From CANRIN01 sp964493515 (GTDB lineage Bacteria; Bacillota; Clostridia; Oscillospirales; JAAYOS01), in assembly GCA_964493515.1 (NCBI GenBank), contig CAZBNJ010000005.1, forward strand, positions 1 through 60,634: a stretch of 60,634 bases of DNA, written 5' to 3'. Under the pieces are notes generated by a model. It made no database searches and was not told the DNA's origin. It saw nothing but the letters and a program-made list of their open reading frames with translations. Shown piece after piece: positions 7,131 to 15,606 of the stretch (its first letter is position 1; each line of letters opens with the position of its first letter). The position numbers and the translations under genes were made by a program.

Positions 7131-7790
7131 TTACAGCCCCAGCGTGAATACCGCGCTGCCGTCGCGCACCTCCACCCCCTTGAGCGCCGAGGTGTCGGGC
7201 AGGGTCGAGCTTATCGCGGCGGAGGCGGTCTCAAGTATCGAGTCGGGCAGATAGTCGCTGACCGCAAGCCCGCACGCGGTAAACGACTTCGCGCTCACCT
7301 CAAGTCCGTCGCCGTTCACCGCGATACCAAGCTCCAGCTTCAGCTCGAGCGTCTGCGGAGCGAGCGCCAGCAGCGCGGCGACCGTGCCCTTACCCTCCGA
7401 CCTCAGATATTCGCGCACAGCGTCGCGCCCGACAGTAGCGTCGATGGCGAGCGTGTCCGGCGCGGAGAACCGCACCTCGACGCTCTCCGGCGCGAGGCTG
7501 TCCCTCAGCGCGAGCTTTATCAGCGTGGTCGCCTGCGCGTCGTCGATGGTCACCACCAGCGGCAGCTCCTCGCCCTCGTCCGGCGCGGAGGATATCAGCA
7601 TCGGCGTCGGCGCGGCAGACGGCACAGGGGCCGCGACGTCGCTCGCTCTCGACCTCTCGCCGTGCGCGATGGCAGCCAATATCCCCGCCGACAGCACGAG
7701 CGCCCCGACCGTGCAGCCGATGTACAGCCGACGCATAGCGCGCTCATCCGTGCGTATCCTGTTTATGAATGTGCGAAATCTCTCAAACAC
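7131..7790 (-). CDS. Membrane-anchored protein of unknown function
   Basis: I do not recognise this 219-residue protein. A short basic cytoplasmic start (about 28 residues, with RRLYIGC) is followed by one hydrophobic helix (GALVLSAGILAAIAHG). Then come a low-complexity proline/alanine/serine linker and an exported domain of about 150 residues rich in strand-forming segments (LELKLELGIAVNGDGLEVSA, GVEVRDGSAVFTLGL). The shape suggests a bitopic cell-surface or wall-facing protein. GTG 7790 is preferred because GGAGGTGACGAT precedes it; the frame is open further upstream. No clear promoter or terminator was found. Confidence 0.75.
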   Translation of the reverse strand: MFERFRTFINRIRTDERAMRRLYIGCTVGALVLSAGILAAIAHGERSRASDVAAPVPSAAPTPMLISSAPDEGEELPLVVTIDDAQATTLIKLALRDSLAPESVEVRFSAPDTLAIDATVGRDAVREYLRSEGKGTVAALLALAPQTLELKLELGIAVNGDGLEVSAKSFTACGLAVSDYLPDSILETASAAISSTLPDTSALKGVEVRDGSAVFTLGL

Positions 7791-7871
7791 ATCGTCACCT
7801 CCGAAATATACTCTTTTGTCTTTATACGGCACGCCGCGCTCTTTTATACCTCCGAATTTTCCGGGAAGCTA

Positions 7872-7900
7872 TTGACAAACTCACCTTTTAATACTACAAT
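7872..7900 (+). promoter_or_regulatory. Sigma-A promoter of the MarR-GH3 pair
   Basis: TTGACA (7872-7877), 17 bases, TACAAT (7895-7900). A perfect inverted repeat GTTTAT-AG-ATAAAC follows at 7902-7915, at the expected start point. Confidence 0.82.
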
Positions 7901-7901
7901 G

Positions 7902-7915
7902 GTTTATAGATAAAC
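7902..7915. promoter_or_regulatory. Probable MarR autoregulatory operator
   Basis: GTTTAT and ATAAAC arms separated by AG overlap the predicted +1. A site here would block the promoter. Assignment to the adjacent MarR protein rests only on position. Confidence 0.55.
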
Positions 7916-7946
7916 AATCAAACTCTAAACAAGCAGAGGTGTCACC

Positions 7947-8444
7947 GTGGCAGACAGTCAAAACATCAGTCCTTTTGAATACTACACAATGTTCACCCAC
8001 CGGCTGATGAGCACACTCGACCAGTGGTTCGGCATACTCAGCGACTCGGTGGGACTATCCATTTCCGAGCTGAAAATACTCGCGTTTCTCGACTCCAAGC
8101 CATCAAACGACACCGCTCAGTGGGCGGCGACGCAGCTTGGCATATCCAAGGCGCTCGTAAGCAAGGTGGTCGAACAGCTCTGCACCAAAGGATACCTCGC
8201 GCAGGTGCAGGACAGGGACGACCGCCGCTGCTACCACCTCATCGTGCAGGAATCGGCAATGCCGCTGCTTGACAGCGTGAACAGCGAACTTATCAACTCG
8301 TGGAAGATACTCACGGAGGGCATAAGCGGCGAGGAATTCGACCAATACCTGGACATAATGCGTCGAATGCTTGGCAATATTTCGCGAGGATACGGGCTGA
8401 GCGTACCGGAATTTTTGCAAGAATCTGAAGAGGAACATCAGTAA
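7947..8444 (+). CDS. MarR-family transcriptional regulator
   Basis: A 165-residue winged-helix repressor. The recognition part ISELKILAFLDSKPSNDTAQWAATQLGISKALVSKVVEQLCTKGYL is followed by the beta wing QVQDRDDRRCYHLIV, as in MarR/SlyA proteins, and then by the C-terminal dimerisation helix. It starts with GTG 7947 behind AGAGGTG. It lies 20 bases upstream of a GH3 glycosidase and shares its promoter, so it probably senses a small ligand related to that enzyme's substrate, perhaps a phenolic aglycone. The ligand is a guess. Confidence 0.9.
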   Translation: MADSQNISPFEYYTMFTHRLMSTLDQWFGILSDSVGLSISELKILAFLDSKPSNDTAQWAATQLGISKALVSKVVEQLCTKGYLAQVQDRDDRRCYHLIVQESAMPLLDSVNSELINSWKILTEGISGEEFDQYLDIMRRMLGNISRGYGLSVPEFLQESEEEHQ

Positions 8445-8464
8445 ATATATTTTGGAGGTGCATT

Positions 8465-10738
8465 ATGAACGTTAAAGAACTGGTAGGAAAGATGACGCTG
8501 GAGGAGAAGGCGTCGCTGTGCGCGGGAGGCGGCTGGTGGCAGACCAAGCCGGTCGAGCGACTCGGCATACCGTCGGTGTACATGACCGACGGCCCTCACG
8601 GACTGCGCAAGCAGGAGGGCACGGCGGATCACCTGGGACTGAACGCCAGCGTGCCCGCCACCTGCTTCCCCACCGCGGCGGGACTCGCGTCCAGCTTTGA
8701 CCGCTCGCTGATAGCGCGTCAGGCAAGCGCGCTTGCGGTCGAGGCGCAGGCTCACGACGTGTCGATACTGCTCGGCCCGGGCACCAACATCAAGCGCAGC
8801 CCGCTCTGCGGACGCAACTTCGAGTATTTCTCCGAGGATCCGGTGCTCGCGGGTGAGATGGCGGCAAGCTACATAAAGTCGCTTCAGGAGGGCGGCGTCG
8901 GCTGCTCGCTCAAGCACTTCGCCGCAAACAACCAGGAGACCAGCCGCATGGGCGGCAACTCGATAGTCGACGAGCGCACGCTGCGTGAGATCTACCTCCG
9001 CCCGTTCGAGATAGCGGTCACAAAGGGCAAGCCGCAGACGGTCATGTGCTCGTACAACCGCATAAACGGCGTGTTCTCCTGCGAAAACGAATGGCTGCTG
9101 ACCAAGGTGCTCCGCGACGACTGGGGCTTCGACGGCTACGTCATGACCGACTGGGGCGCAATGGACATCCGCGTCGACGCGCTCAAGGCGGGTCTCGAGC
9201 TTGAAATGCCGTCGACCGACATGACCTCCTGCAACCAGATAGTCGACGCCGTCAAGAAGGGCGAGCTGGACGAGGCGACAGTCGACCGCGCGGTCGGCCG
9301 TATGCTGAACATACTCTACCGCTGGATAGAGACGAACAAGCGCGAGGTCACGCTCGACCTTGCGGCGCACCACAAGCTCGCCCGCGAGATCGCCGCACAG
9401 ACGATGGTCCTCGCCAAGAACAACGGCACGTTGCCGCTTGACGCGTCCAAGTCGACCGCGATAATCGGCGCCTACGGCAAGAAGATAATGTTCCAGGGCG
9501 GCGGCTCGTCGCACATAAACAATCCGTATGAGGACAACGTCGTTGACGAGTGGTCGAAGCTCGGCGGCGAGGTCATCTACGCGGAGGGCGTGCAGGCGAA
9601 CGGTGCCACCACCGACGAGCTTATCGCCGAGGCTGTCGCCGCCGCGAAGAAGGCGCAAAACGTTCTGCTGGTCGTCGGTTCGCCGATGGAGACCGAGGGC
9701 GCGGACCGCAAGGAGATGACCCTGCCCACGGGTGTCCTCAAGCTGGTGGACGCTGTCGCGAGCGTCCGACCCGACTGCGCGGTCGTTCTGACCTGCGGCG
9801 CGCCGGTGGAGCTTCCGTTCATCGACAAGATAGGCGCGCTGCTCGTCGCGTATCTCGGCGGTCAGGCTGCCGCCGGCGCTGTCGTCGATCTGGTCAGCGG
9901 CGCGAAGAATCCGTGCGCGAAGTTTGCCGAGACCTGGCCGGTGGACTTCCGCCACAATCCGTCGCATCCGAACTACGCGCTCAAGGATGTCGAGTACCGC
10001 GAGGGCATATTCGTCGGCTACCGTCACTACGATATGCACGGCATAAATCCGCGCTTCCGCTTTGGCTACGGCCTCAGCTACACCACCTTTGAGTACGGCG
10101 AGCCGACTGTCAGCGCGTCCGCGATAACCGAGGGCGATCCGCTGTCCGTCACCGTCGACGTTAAGAACACCGGCAGCCGCGCCGGTGCCGAGATAGTCCA
10201 GCTGTACGTCGGACAGGACGTCTGCGCGAGCGTGCCCCGTCCCGTCAAGGAGCTGAAGGGCTTTGAAAAGGTTTGGCTCGAGCCGGGCGAGACAAAGACG
10301 GTCAAGTTTGAGCTGGACAGCCGCGCGTTTGCGTACTGGAACGACGCCGCAAAGGCGTGGGTGGTGGACAGCGGCAGCTTCACCCTGTCGGTGGCTCCGT
10401 CCAGCTGCCCGTTCTGCCAGAAGAAGATGAGCGTTCAGGTCACCTCCACCTCCGCAAAGCCGCGTCCGCTCACCCTCTACTCCACCTTCGGCGAGCTTAT
10501 GGCGTTCCCCGGCGGCGCGGAGATGGTGCAGCAGATGATGGCGTCCAGTCCTCTTGCCCCAGCTGCGGGCGGCGAAGAGAACGGTCTTGACGAAATGTTC
10601 GGCGACTCGAGCGCGATGATGGAGATGATGATGGGCTCGCCGATAAAGATGATCCTCAGCTTCGGCGGCGGCGCCATTTCCGAGGAACAGCTGCTCGGAC
10701 TTCTCTCCATGCTCAACCAGAAGGCGGGCATCGCGTAA
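8465..10738 (+). CDS. Glycoside hydrolase family 3 beta-glycosidase, usual domain order
   Basis: A 757-residue GH3 enzyme, probably a beta-glucosidase or related enzyme acting on imported oligosaccharides or glycosides. There is no signal peptide, so it is intracellular. Domain order is standard: the TIM-like domain first (DGPHGLR; LLGPGTNIKRSPLCGRNFEY; KHFAANNQE), with the catalytic nucleophile Asp in VMTDWGAMD. The alpha/beta sandwich follows from about residue 310 and an FnIII-like domain from about residue 560. A C-terminal tail of about 90 residues, rich in methionine and glycine, is unusual. GGAGGTG precedes the ATG. It is co-transcribed with the MarR gene. Confidence 0.93.
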   Translation: MNVKELVGKMTLEEKASLCAGGGWWQTKPVERLGIPSVYMTDGPHGLRKQEGTADHLGLNASVPATCFPTAAGLASSFDRSLIARQASALAVEAQAHDVSILLGPGTNIKRSPLCGRNFEYFSEDPVLAGEMAASYIKSLQEGGVGCSLKHFAANNQETSRMGGNSIVDERTLREIYLRPFEIAVTKGKPQTVMCSYNRINGVFSCENEWLLTKVLRDDWGFDGYVMTDWGAMDIRVDALKAGLELEMPSTDMTSCNQIVDAVKKGELDEATVDRAVGRMLNILYRWIETNKREVTLDLAAHHKLAREIAAQTMVLAKNNGTLPLDASKSTAIIGAYGKKIMFQGGGSSHINNPYEDNVVDEWSKLGGEVIYAEGVQANGATTDELIAEAVAAAKKAQNVLLVVGSPMETEGADRKEMTLPTGVLKLVDAVASVRPDCAVVLTCGAPVELPFIDKIGALLVAYLGGQAAAGAVVDLVSGAKNPCAKFAETWPVDFRHNPSHPNYALKDVEYREGIFVGYRHYDMHGINPRFRFGYGLSYTTFEYGEPTVSASAITEGDPLSVTVDVKNTGSRAGAEIVQLYVGQDVCASVPRPVKELKGFEKVWLEPGETKTVKFELDSRAFAYWNDAAKAWVVDSGSFTLSVAPSSCPFCQKKMSVQVTSTSAKPRPLTLYSTFGELMAFPGGAEMVQQMMASSPLAPAAGGEENGLDEMFGDSSAMMEMMMGSPIKMILSFGGGAISEEQLLGLLSMLNQKAGIA

Positions 10739-10773
10739 GCCGATCCCCGTCGGCTGTCCCGAATAACACCGAA

Positions 10774-10808
10774 AACGGAGCGGCGAGAAAATCGCTGCTC
10801 CGTTTATT
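10774..10808 (+). terminator. Terminator after the GH3 gene
   Basis: ACGGAGC and GCTCCGT arms (from about 10775 and 10796) flank an A-rich loop and run into TTTATTGTTTT. It separates the MarR-GH3 unit from the next promoter. Confidence 0.75.
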
Positions 10809-10835
10809 GTTTTGCGCGGAAAGATGTGATATAAT
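10807..10835 (+). promoter_or_regulatory. Promoter of the S41-like lipoprotein gene
   Basis: TTGTTT (10807-10812), 17 bases, TATAAT (10830-10835) with a TGA extension directly before the -10. It overlaps the T-tract of the preceding terminator. Confidence 0.75.
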
Positions 10836-10863
10836 AGGGTCGATTTGGAGGTAATGGCACATC

Positions 10864-12321
10864 ATGAAATTTCGTAGATTTGCGGCGCTTGCCGTCGCGC
10901 TGTGCATACTGCTCGGAGGCTGCACGATAGAAAACGAGACTGGCTTCGGCGAGGCGACATACGAGGACTTCCGCGCGTACATCGACGAGCGGCGGGCGGA
11001 CGATTTCGTCGCGGTCGATCTCTCCCCTCTCGCCGAGAAGTACCGCTGTTCGGACGAGTTTGAGCAGCGCGACGAAAGCGAGCTTCGCTTTGAGCTTAAC
11101 CGCACCACCACGCAGAAGGCGTCGGTCTCGCGCGTCACCAAGTCGGAGGCGGCAAGCGACGTCGAGTTTTTGATGCGTATGCTGCGCGAGGACTACGGCG
11201 CGTATGAGTTCTTCGGCGGCGACGAGACGTTCGGCACGATGAAGGACGAGCTGCTCGCGCGCATCGACGAGGCGTTCGGCGACGATATTCGTCTGTCGGT
11301 GATAGACCTGACGCAACTGATAAGCGACACCCTCGGCGGCACGATAAACGACCGCTCGTTTTTCGTGCGGGACAGCGCCGTCACCCCGAACGACAAGCTC
11401 TACCACGTCCGCAACGAGTATTTCACCCGCGAAAACGGCGACTTTTACTACCACGGCTCAAAGGTGCTCTCGATAGACGGAGACGACCCCGCCGAATATA
11501 TCAAGCCCACCGTCGCGCAGAGCGGCGCGATAGTATACTCGATGTGGCGCAGCTTCCCGAGCGACGTCGACCCCACCGCCGTGTTTCTCGTAGCCGAGCT
11601 TGAGAACGCCGAGCCGGTCAACTTCCGATGGGCGGCGGCGTACATCGACAGCTTCTCCAACTACGCCTTCGACGCGGCGTTCCGCGAGGGCAGCACCACC
11701 GCGCCGGACGAGAGCATCTCCGTTCCGGTCGTAGCGTCCAGCAATCTGTCGGCGGCGGGCGAGCAGTTCGTCGCGTCGGCAAACCGTCCCGCGGACGAGA
11801 AGGCGCTGATACTCGACCTTCGCGTGTCCGGCGGCAACGACGAGACCTACATTCGGCAGTGGCTGGAGACCTACGCGGGCGCGGCAAGCGAGGTAAGCGA
11901 GCTGCGTATGCACCGCTCCTCGCCGATGAACAACGCGATATTCGACTCGGACGAGCCGTTCGGCACGGTCGAAAGCTCCTCCGACGGCAGGAACGTCGAG
12001 CTTGACGGCAGCCGCACGCTCATCATCCTGGTGGGAGGCAATACCGGCGCCGCCGAGACCGCGCAGCAGCTCGCAAGCCGCATATCCAACGTCATAACCA
12101 TCGGCGGCATAAGCGGCGGCGCGGCACTGACCGCCGATCCCACCGTGCGCTACCTTCCGTCCAGCGGGATACGGCTGACCTTCGGCACGACGCTGCGGCT
12201 GTCGTCGGGCATGTTCGACGAGGACGGCGGCAAAAGCCTTCAGCCCGATCTGTACGCAAACCCCGCCGACGCGCTGGTGTTCGCGCGCGAAATGGTCGCG
12301 CACTACGGGCTGAACGGATAG
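10864..12321 (+). CDS. S41-like lipoprotein, probably catalytically inactive
   Basis: A 485-residue exported lipoprotein: basic start, hydrophobic stretch and lipobox LLGGC with Cys20. The C-terminal part resembles tail-specific S41 proteases (LILDLRVSGGNDETYI, then ISNVITIGGISGGAAL and PSSGIRLTFGTTLRLSSGMFDEDGG). In the active-site strand I read GGNTGAAETA where active members have a Ser next to A-x-E, and no catalytic Lys is seen about 25 residues later. The family is therefore recognisable but the Ser-Lys dyad seems lost. It may bind peptides or wall material. It is a single gene with its own promoter. Confidence 0.72.
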   Translation: MKFRRFAALAVALCILLGGCTIENETGFGEATYEDFRAYIDERRADDFVAVDLSPLAEKYRCSDEFEQRDESELRFELNRTTTQKASVSRVTKSEAASDVEFLMRMLREDYGAYEFFGGDETFGTMKDELLARIDEAFGDDIRLSVIDLTQLISDTLGGTINDRSFFVRDSAVTPNDKLYHVRNEYFTRENGDFYYHGSKVLSIDGDDPAEYIKPTVAQSGAIVYSMWRSFPSDVDPTAVFLVAELENAEPVNFRWAAAYIDSFSNYAFDAAFREGSTTAPDESISVPVVASSNLSAAGEQFVASANRPADEKALILDLRVSGGNDETYIRQWLETYAGAASEVSELRMHRSSPMNNAIFDSDEPFGTVESSSDGRNVELDGSRTLIILVGGNTGAAETAQQLASRISNVITIGGISGGAALTADPTVRYLPSSGIRLTFGTTLRLSSGMFDEDGGKSLQPDLYANPADALVFAREMVAHYGLNG

Positions 12322-12350
12322 CGCATACTTTTTCGCGTCGGAGCGAAAAA

Positions 12351-12406
12351 TACCCCTTGACAGTCAGGGGGTATTTGTTTTATACTGATAGTACCCCCAG
12401 GGGGTA
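12351..12406. promoter_or_regulatory. copA operator: Two CsoR-type operators over the copA promoter
   Basis: Site A: TACCCC at 12351-12356 faces GGGGGTA at 12367-12373, around the -35 box; AAA/TTT extend both arms. Site B: TACCCCCAGGGGGTA at 12392-12406 covers the start point. Both match the CsoR consensus of a TACCC/GGGTA dyad with a G/C core. CsoR itself is encoded at 14980-15246, so the unit should be derepressed by Cu(I). Site A may also act as a weak terminator for the upstream gene, since its arm is followed by TTTGTTTT. Confidence 0.85.
12357..12386 (+). promoter_or_regulatory. Sigma-A promoter of copA-csoR
   Basis: TTGACA (12357-12362), an 18-base spacer and TATACT (12381-12386). It is embedded between and within the two CsoR sites. 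Confidence 0.8.
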
Positions 12407-12439
12407 TGGGTACATCCTGTGAACGAAAGGCGGTTGGAT

Positions 12440-14980
12440 ATGCGCAAAGAACGATTCGATGTCGGCGGAATGACCTGCGCCGCCTGCTCCGCGCGGGTGG
12501 AAAAGGCGGTTGGCAAGCTCGCCGGCGTGCAGACCGTCTCGGTCAATCTGCTCACCAACAGCATGGCGGTCGAGTATGACGAGAGCGAGCTGAGCTCCTC
12601 CGGCATCTGCGACGCGGTCGTCAAGGCGGGCTACACCGCGCGCTCGCGCGACGACGCGCCGAAGGCGGATAAGTCGGAGCGAAAGGACATCCGAAACGAC
12701 GAATACAAGTCGCTCAAGACGCGGCTGATAGTGTCCGCGATATTTGCCGCGCCGCTAAGCTATCTCTGCATGGGGCATATGTTCGGTTGGCCCACGCCGA
12801 GCTTCTTTCACGGCTCGAAAAACGCGATACCCTTCGCGTTTACCCAGCTCCTGCTGCTGATACCGGTCATCGCGGCGGGCTTCAAATACTTCCGCGTCGG
12901 ATTTAAGACGCTGTTTCACGGCGCGCCGAACATGGACTCGCTCATCGCGATAGGCGCGGGCGCGAGCGTAGTATACGGCATCTACTCAATCTACCGCATG
13001 GCTTACGCGCTCGGAGACGGCGACCTCGCCACCGTCGAGACGTTCATGCACGAGCTGTACTTCGAGTCGGCGGGCATGATACTGACGCTGATAACGCTCG
13101 GCAAATTCTTCGAGTCGCGCGCAAAGGGCCGCACCTCCGACGCGATATCCAAGCTCATCGACCTCGCGCCGAAGAGCGCGTCGGTCGAGCGGGACGGCGT
13201 AGAGCACCGCATCCCAGTCGAGGAGGTGCGCGTCGGCGACATACTTGTCGTGCGACCCGGCGAATCCGTCCCGGTGGACGGCGTGATAGTCGAGGGCAGC
13301 GCGTCGATAGACGAGTCGGCGATAACCGGCGAGAGCGTCCCCGCCGAAAAGTCGGTGGGAAGCGACGCGGTCGGCGCGACGATAAATCTGTCCGGCTTCT
13401 TCAAGATGCGCGCGACAAAGGTCGGCGACGACACGACGCTCTCGCAGATAGTGCGCCTGGTCGACGAGGCGTCCGGCTCGAAAGCGCCGATAGCCAAGCT
13501 CGCCGACAAGGTGAGCGGCGTGTTCGTGCCCGCGGTCATCGCGGTCGCGATAGTCGCCACGGTGGTATGGCTGCTCGTCGGCGCGACGTTTGAGTTCGCA
13601 CTAAGCTGCGGCATCGCGGTGCTGGTGATATCCTGCCCCTGCGCGCTCGGCCTCGCCACCCCCACAGCGATAATGGTGGGCACCGGCAAGGGAGCGCAGA
13701 ACGGCATACTGATAAAGTCCGGCGAAGCGCTGGAGACGGCGCACGGTGTGGACACCGTCGTGCTGGACAAAACCGGCACGATAACCGAGGGCAAGCCCGC
13801 CGTAAAGGCTGTCGCGCCCGCCGAAGGTGTGGACAAGCGCGAGCTTCTGGCGTTCGCTGCGGCTGCCGAGTCGCTCAGCGAGCATCCCCTCGCGCGGGCG
13901 GTGGTCGAGCACGCGAACGCGCTCGGCATCGCGATACCCGCAGCGGAGGATTTTAGGCAGATACCCGGCGGCGGGATACGCGCGACGGTGGACGGACGTC
14001 CGCTGCTCGCCGGCAATCTGCGCCTGCTGCGGTCGGAGGGCATCGACTGCGCGGAGGCGGAGAAGGCGGCAAACGAGTTTGCGGCGCGCGGCGAGACGGC
14101 ACTCTGCTTTGTCCACGGCGACAAGTATCTCGGCACGCTGGCGGTGGCGGACGTTGTCAAGCCCACCAGCAGGCAGGCGATAGACGAGCTTCACGACATG
14201 GGCATACAGGTCGTGATGCTCACCGGCGACAGCGCGGCGGTCGCGCAGTCGATAGCGGACGGCGTGGGCGTCGACCGCGTCGTGGCGGAGGTGCTGCCGC
14301 AGGACAAGGAGCGCGAAGTCCACGAGCTGCAAAACTCGGGCCGCAGGGTCGCGATGGTCGGCGACGGCATAAACGACGCTCCGGCGCTCGCTCGAGCGGA
14401 CGTCGGCATCGCCATCGGCGCGGGAACCGACGTTGCGATAGAGTCGGCGGACGTGGTGCTGATGCGCGGCGACCTGCTCGACGTGCCCACCGCGATACGC
14501 CTGAGCCGCGCCGTGCTGCGGAACATCAAGCAGAACCTGTTCTGGGCGCTGGCTTACAACACGCTCGGCATACCTGTCGCGGCGGGAGTGTTTTTCACCG
14601 CGTTCGGGCTGAAACTCAGTCCGATAATCGGCGCGCTGGCGATGAGCTTCTCAAGCGTTTTCGTCGTATCGAATGCGCTCCGGCTGCGGTTCTTCAAGCC
14701 GATACGCAGCGCCGCGCCCCAAATAAATTCGGAAAACTCGGCAAAAGCCGATAAAAAGGAGATGAATAGCATGACCAAGGTTCTCAAGGTGGACGGCATG
14801 ATGTGCGAGCACTGCGTCGCCCATGCCAAGAAGGCTCTCGAGGGAGTTGGCGGCGTCTCGGCTGCCGACGTGTCGCTCGAGAAGAAGCAGGCGACCGTGA
14901 CCCTGTCCGGCGACGTGTCCGACGCCGCGCTGAAGGCGGCAGTTGAGGAAGCCGGCTACACCGTCGTCGAGGTGGCGTGA
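12440..14980 (+). CDS. copA: Cu(I)-exporting P1B-type ATPase with N- and C-terminal HMA domains
   Basis: An 846-residue copper efflux ATPase. The N-terminal heavy-metal domain has GMTCAACSAR. Membrane helices follow, then the actuator TGES, the transmembrane CPC motif (ISCPCALGLATP, about residue 398), the phosphorylated DKTGT (about 442), SEHPLA and GDGINDAPAL. After the last helix the chain continues into a second heavy-metal domain with DGMMCEHC. That domain has its own ribosome binding site and ATG (see 14771). ATG 12440 is used because an AAAGGCGG precedes it; the frame is open seven codons upstream. The csoR start overlaps its stop. Confidence 0.95.
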   Translation: MRKERFDVGGMTCAACSARVEKAVGKLAGVQTVSVNLLTNSMAVEYDESELSSSGICDAVVKAGYTARSRDDAPKADKSERKDIRNDEYKSLKTRLIVSAIFAAPLSYLCMGHMFGWPTPSFFHGSKNAIPFAFTQLLLLIPVIAAGFKYFRVGFKTLFHGAPNMDSLIAIGAGASVVYGIYSIYRMAYALGDGDLATVETFMHELYFESAGMILTLITLGKFFESRAKGRTSDAISKLIDLAPKSASVERDGVEHRIPVEEVRVGDILVVRPGESVPVDGVIVEGSASIDESAITGESVPAEKSVGSDAVGATINLSGFFKMRATKVGDDTTLSQIVRLVDEASGSKAPIAKLADKVSGVFVPAVIAVAIVATVVWLLVGATFEFALSCGIAVLVISCPCALGLATPTAIMVGTGKGAQNGILIKSGEALETAHGVDTVVLDKTGTITEGKPAVKAVAPAEGVDKRELLAFAAAAESLSEHPLARAVVEHANALGIAIPAAEDFRQIPGGGIRATVDGRPLLAGNLRLLRSEGIDCAEAEKAANEFAARGETALCFVHGDKYLGTLAVADVVKPTSRQAIDELHDMGIQVVMLTGDSAAVAQSIADGVGVDRVVAEVLPQDKEREVHELQNSGRRVAMVGDGINDAPALARADVGIAIGAGTDVAIESADVVLMRGDLLDVPTAIRLSRAVLRNIKQNLFWALAYNTLGIPVAAGVFFTAFGLKLSPIIGALAMSFSSVFVVSNALRLRFFKPIRSAAPQINSENSAKADKKEMNSMTKVLKVDGMMCEHCVAHAKKALEGVGGVSAADVSLEKKQATVTLSGDVSDAALKAAVEEAGYTVVEVA
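14771..14980 (+). CDS. copZ: Possible internally initiated CopZ-like copper chaperone
   Basis: In frame with copA, an ATG at 14771 is preceded by AAAAAGGAG ending at 14761, an ideal spacing of nine bases. Translation from here would give a free 69-residue heavy-metal-associated protein. It begins MTKVLKVDGMMCEHC and ends VVEVA, the size and sequence type of CopZ. The same residues also form the C-terminal domain of full-length CopA. So one gene may deliver both a fused and a free metallochaperone domain. This is inferred from the ribosome binding site, and separate translation is not demonstrated. Confidence 0.5.
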   Translation: MTKVLKVDGMMCEHCVAHAKKALEGVGGVSAADVSLEKKQATVTLSGDVSDAALKAAVEEAGYTVVEVA

Positions 14981-15246
14981 TGAAGGCGGACAAAAGCTCG
15001 GTGTCGCACAAGCTCAAGGTCGCGCGCGGTCAGCTCGACGGCATCCTTCGGATGATAGACGAGGACAGATACTGCGTGGACATCGCAAATCAGCTGCTCG
15101 CGACCCAGTCGCTGCTGAAAAGCGCGTCGCAGGAGATACTGCAGGAGCACATCCGCAGCTGCGTCCGCGAGGCGCTCGAGACCGACGAGCCAAACCTCAA
15201 GATAGAGGAGGCGCTGAGCCTTCTCGAAAAGATGGCGAAGGGCTGA
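14980..15246 (+). CDS. csoR: Copper-sensing repressor CsoR
   Basis: An 88-residue all-helical repressor of the CsoR/RcnR family that releases DNA on binding Cu(I). The ligand set of copper sensors is present: Cys in RYCVDI, then His and Cys in EHIRSC (Cys-x24-His-x3-Cys). Arg and Lys residues for DNA contact lie in KLKVARGQLDGILRMI. The ATG overlaps the copA TGA, with GAGGTGG upstream. The operators at 12351-12406 fit its consensus. It should autoregulate with copA. Confidence 0.94.
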   Translation: MKADKSSVSHKLKVARGQLDGILRMIDEDRYCVDIANQLLATQSLLKSASQEILQEHIRSCVREALETDEPNLKIEEALSLLEKMAKG

Positions 15247-15249
15247 AAA

Positions 15250-15288
15250 ATCGCGGCGAGGGACCGACTTCCCCGCCGCGATTTTTGT
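15250..15288 (+). terminator. Terminator after csoR
   Basis: AAATCGCGGCG and CGCCGCGATTT arms with a short loop, followed by TTTGTCTATTTTT. It ends the copper unit before the feo promoter. Confidence 0.88.
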
Positions 15289-15300
15289 CTATTTTTCATG

Positions 15301-15329
15301 TTGCACACGGCTTACAGTTGCCGTATAAT
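15301..15329 (+). promoter_or_regulatory. Sigma-A promoter of feoAB
   Basis: TTGCAC (15301-15306), 17 bases, TATAAT (15324-15329). No convincing Fur or DtxR dyad was found between it and feoA. Confidence 0.8.
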
Positions 15330-15366
15330 CAGGGTGGAATGTTTCGCGTGGAATGGGGGATCGACA

Positions 15367-15606
15367 ATGGGTGATATCTTTCCCTTGAGCGAGGGAAAAA
15401 TCGGCGGTGTCTACCGGGTGGAGACGATAGAGCTGCCCGCCGCGACCGAACAGCGTCTCGAGTCGCTCGGCATGACGCAGGGCACAAGGATATCGGTGCA
15501 GAACGCCAAGAGCGGCGGCGTGCTTATCGTCAAGATACGCGGCACGCGGTTCGCGCTCGGACGCGGTATAACCAGGAACATTGAAGTGAGGTGCGCCGAT
15601 GAGTGA
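15367..15606 (+). CDS. feoA: Ferrous iron transport accessory protein FeoA
   Basis: A 79-residue SH3-like protein that assists FeoB. The family patterns ELPAATEQRLESLGMTQGTRI and GGVLIVKIRGTRFALGRGI are present. ATG 15367 follows GGGGGATCGACA; upstream in-frame codons run into the promoter. It overlaps feoB by eight bases. Confidence 0.93.
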   Translation: MGDIFPLSEGKIGGVYRVETIELPAATEQRLESLGMTQGTRISVQNAKSGGVLIVKIRGTRFALGRGITRNIEVRCADE

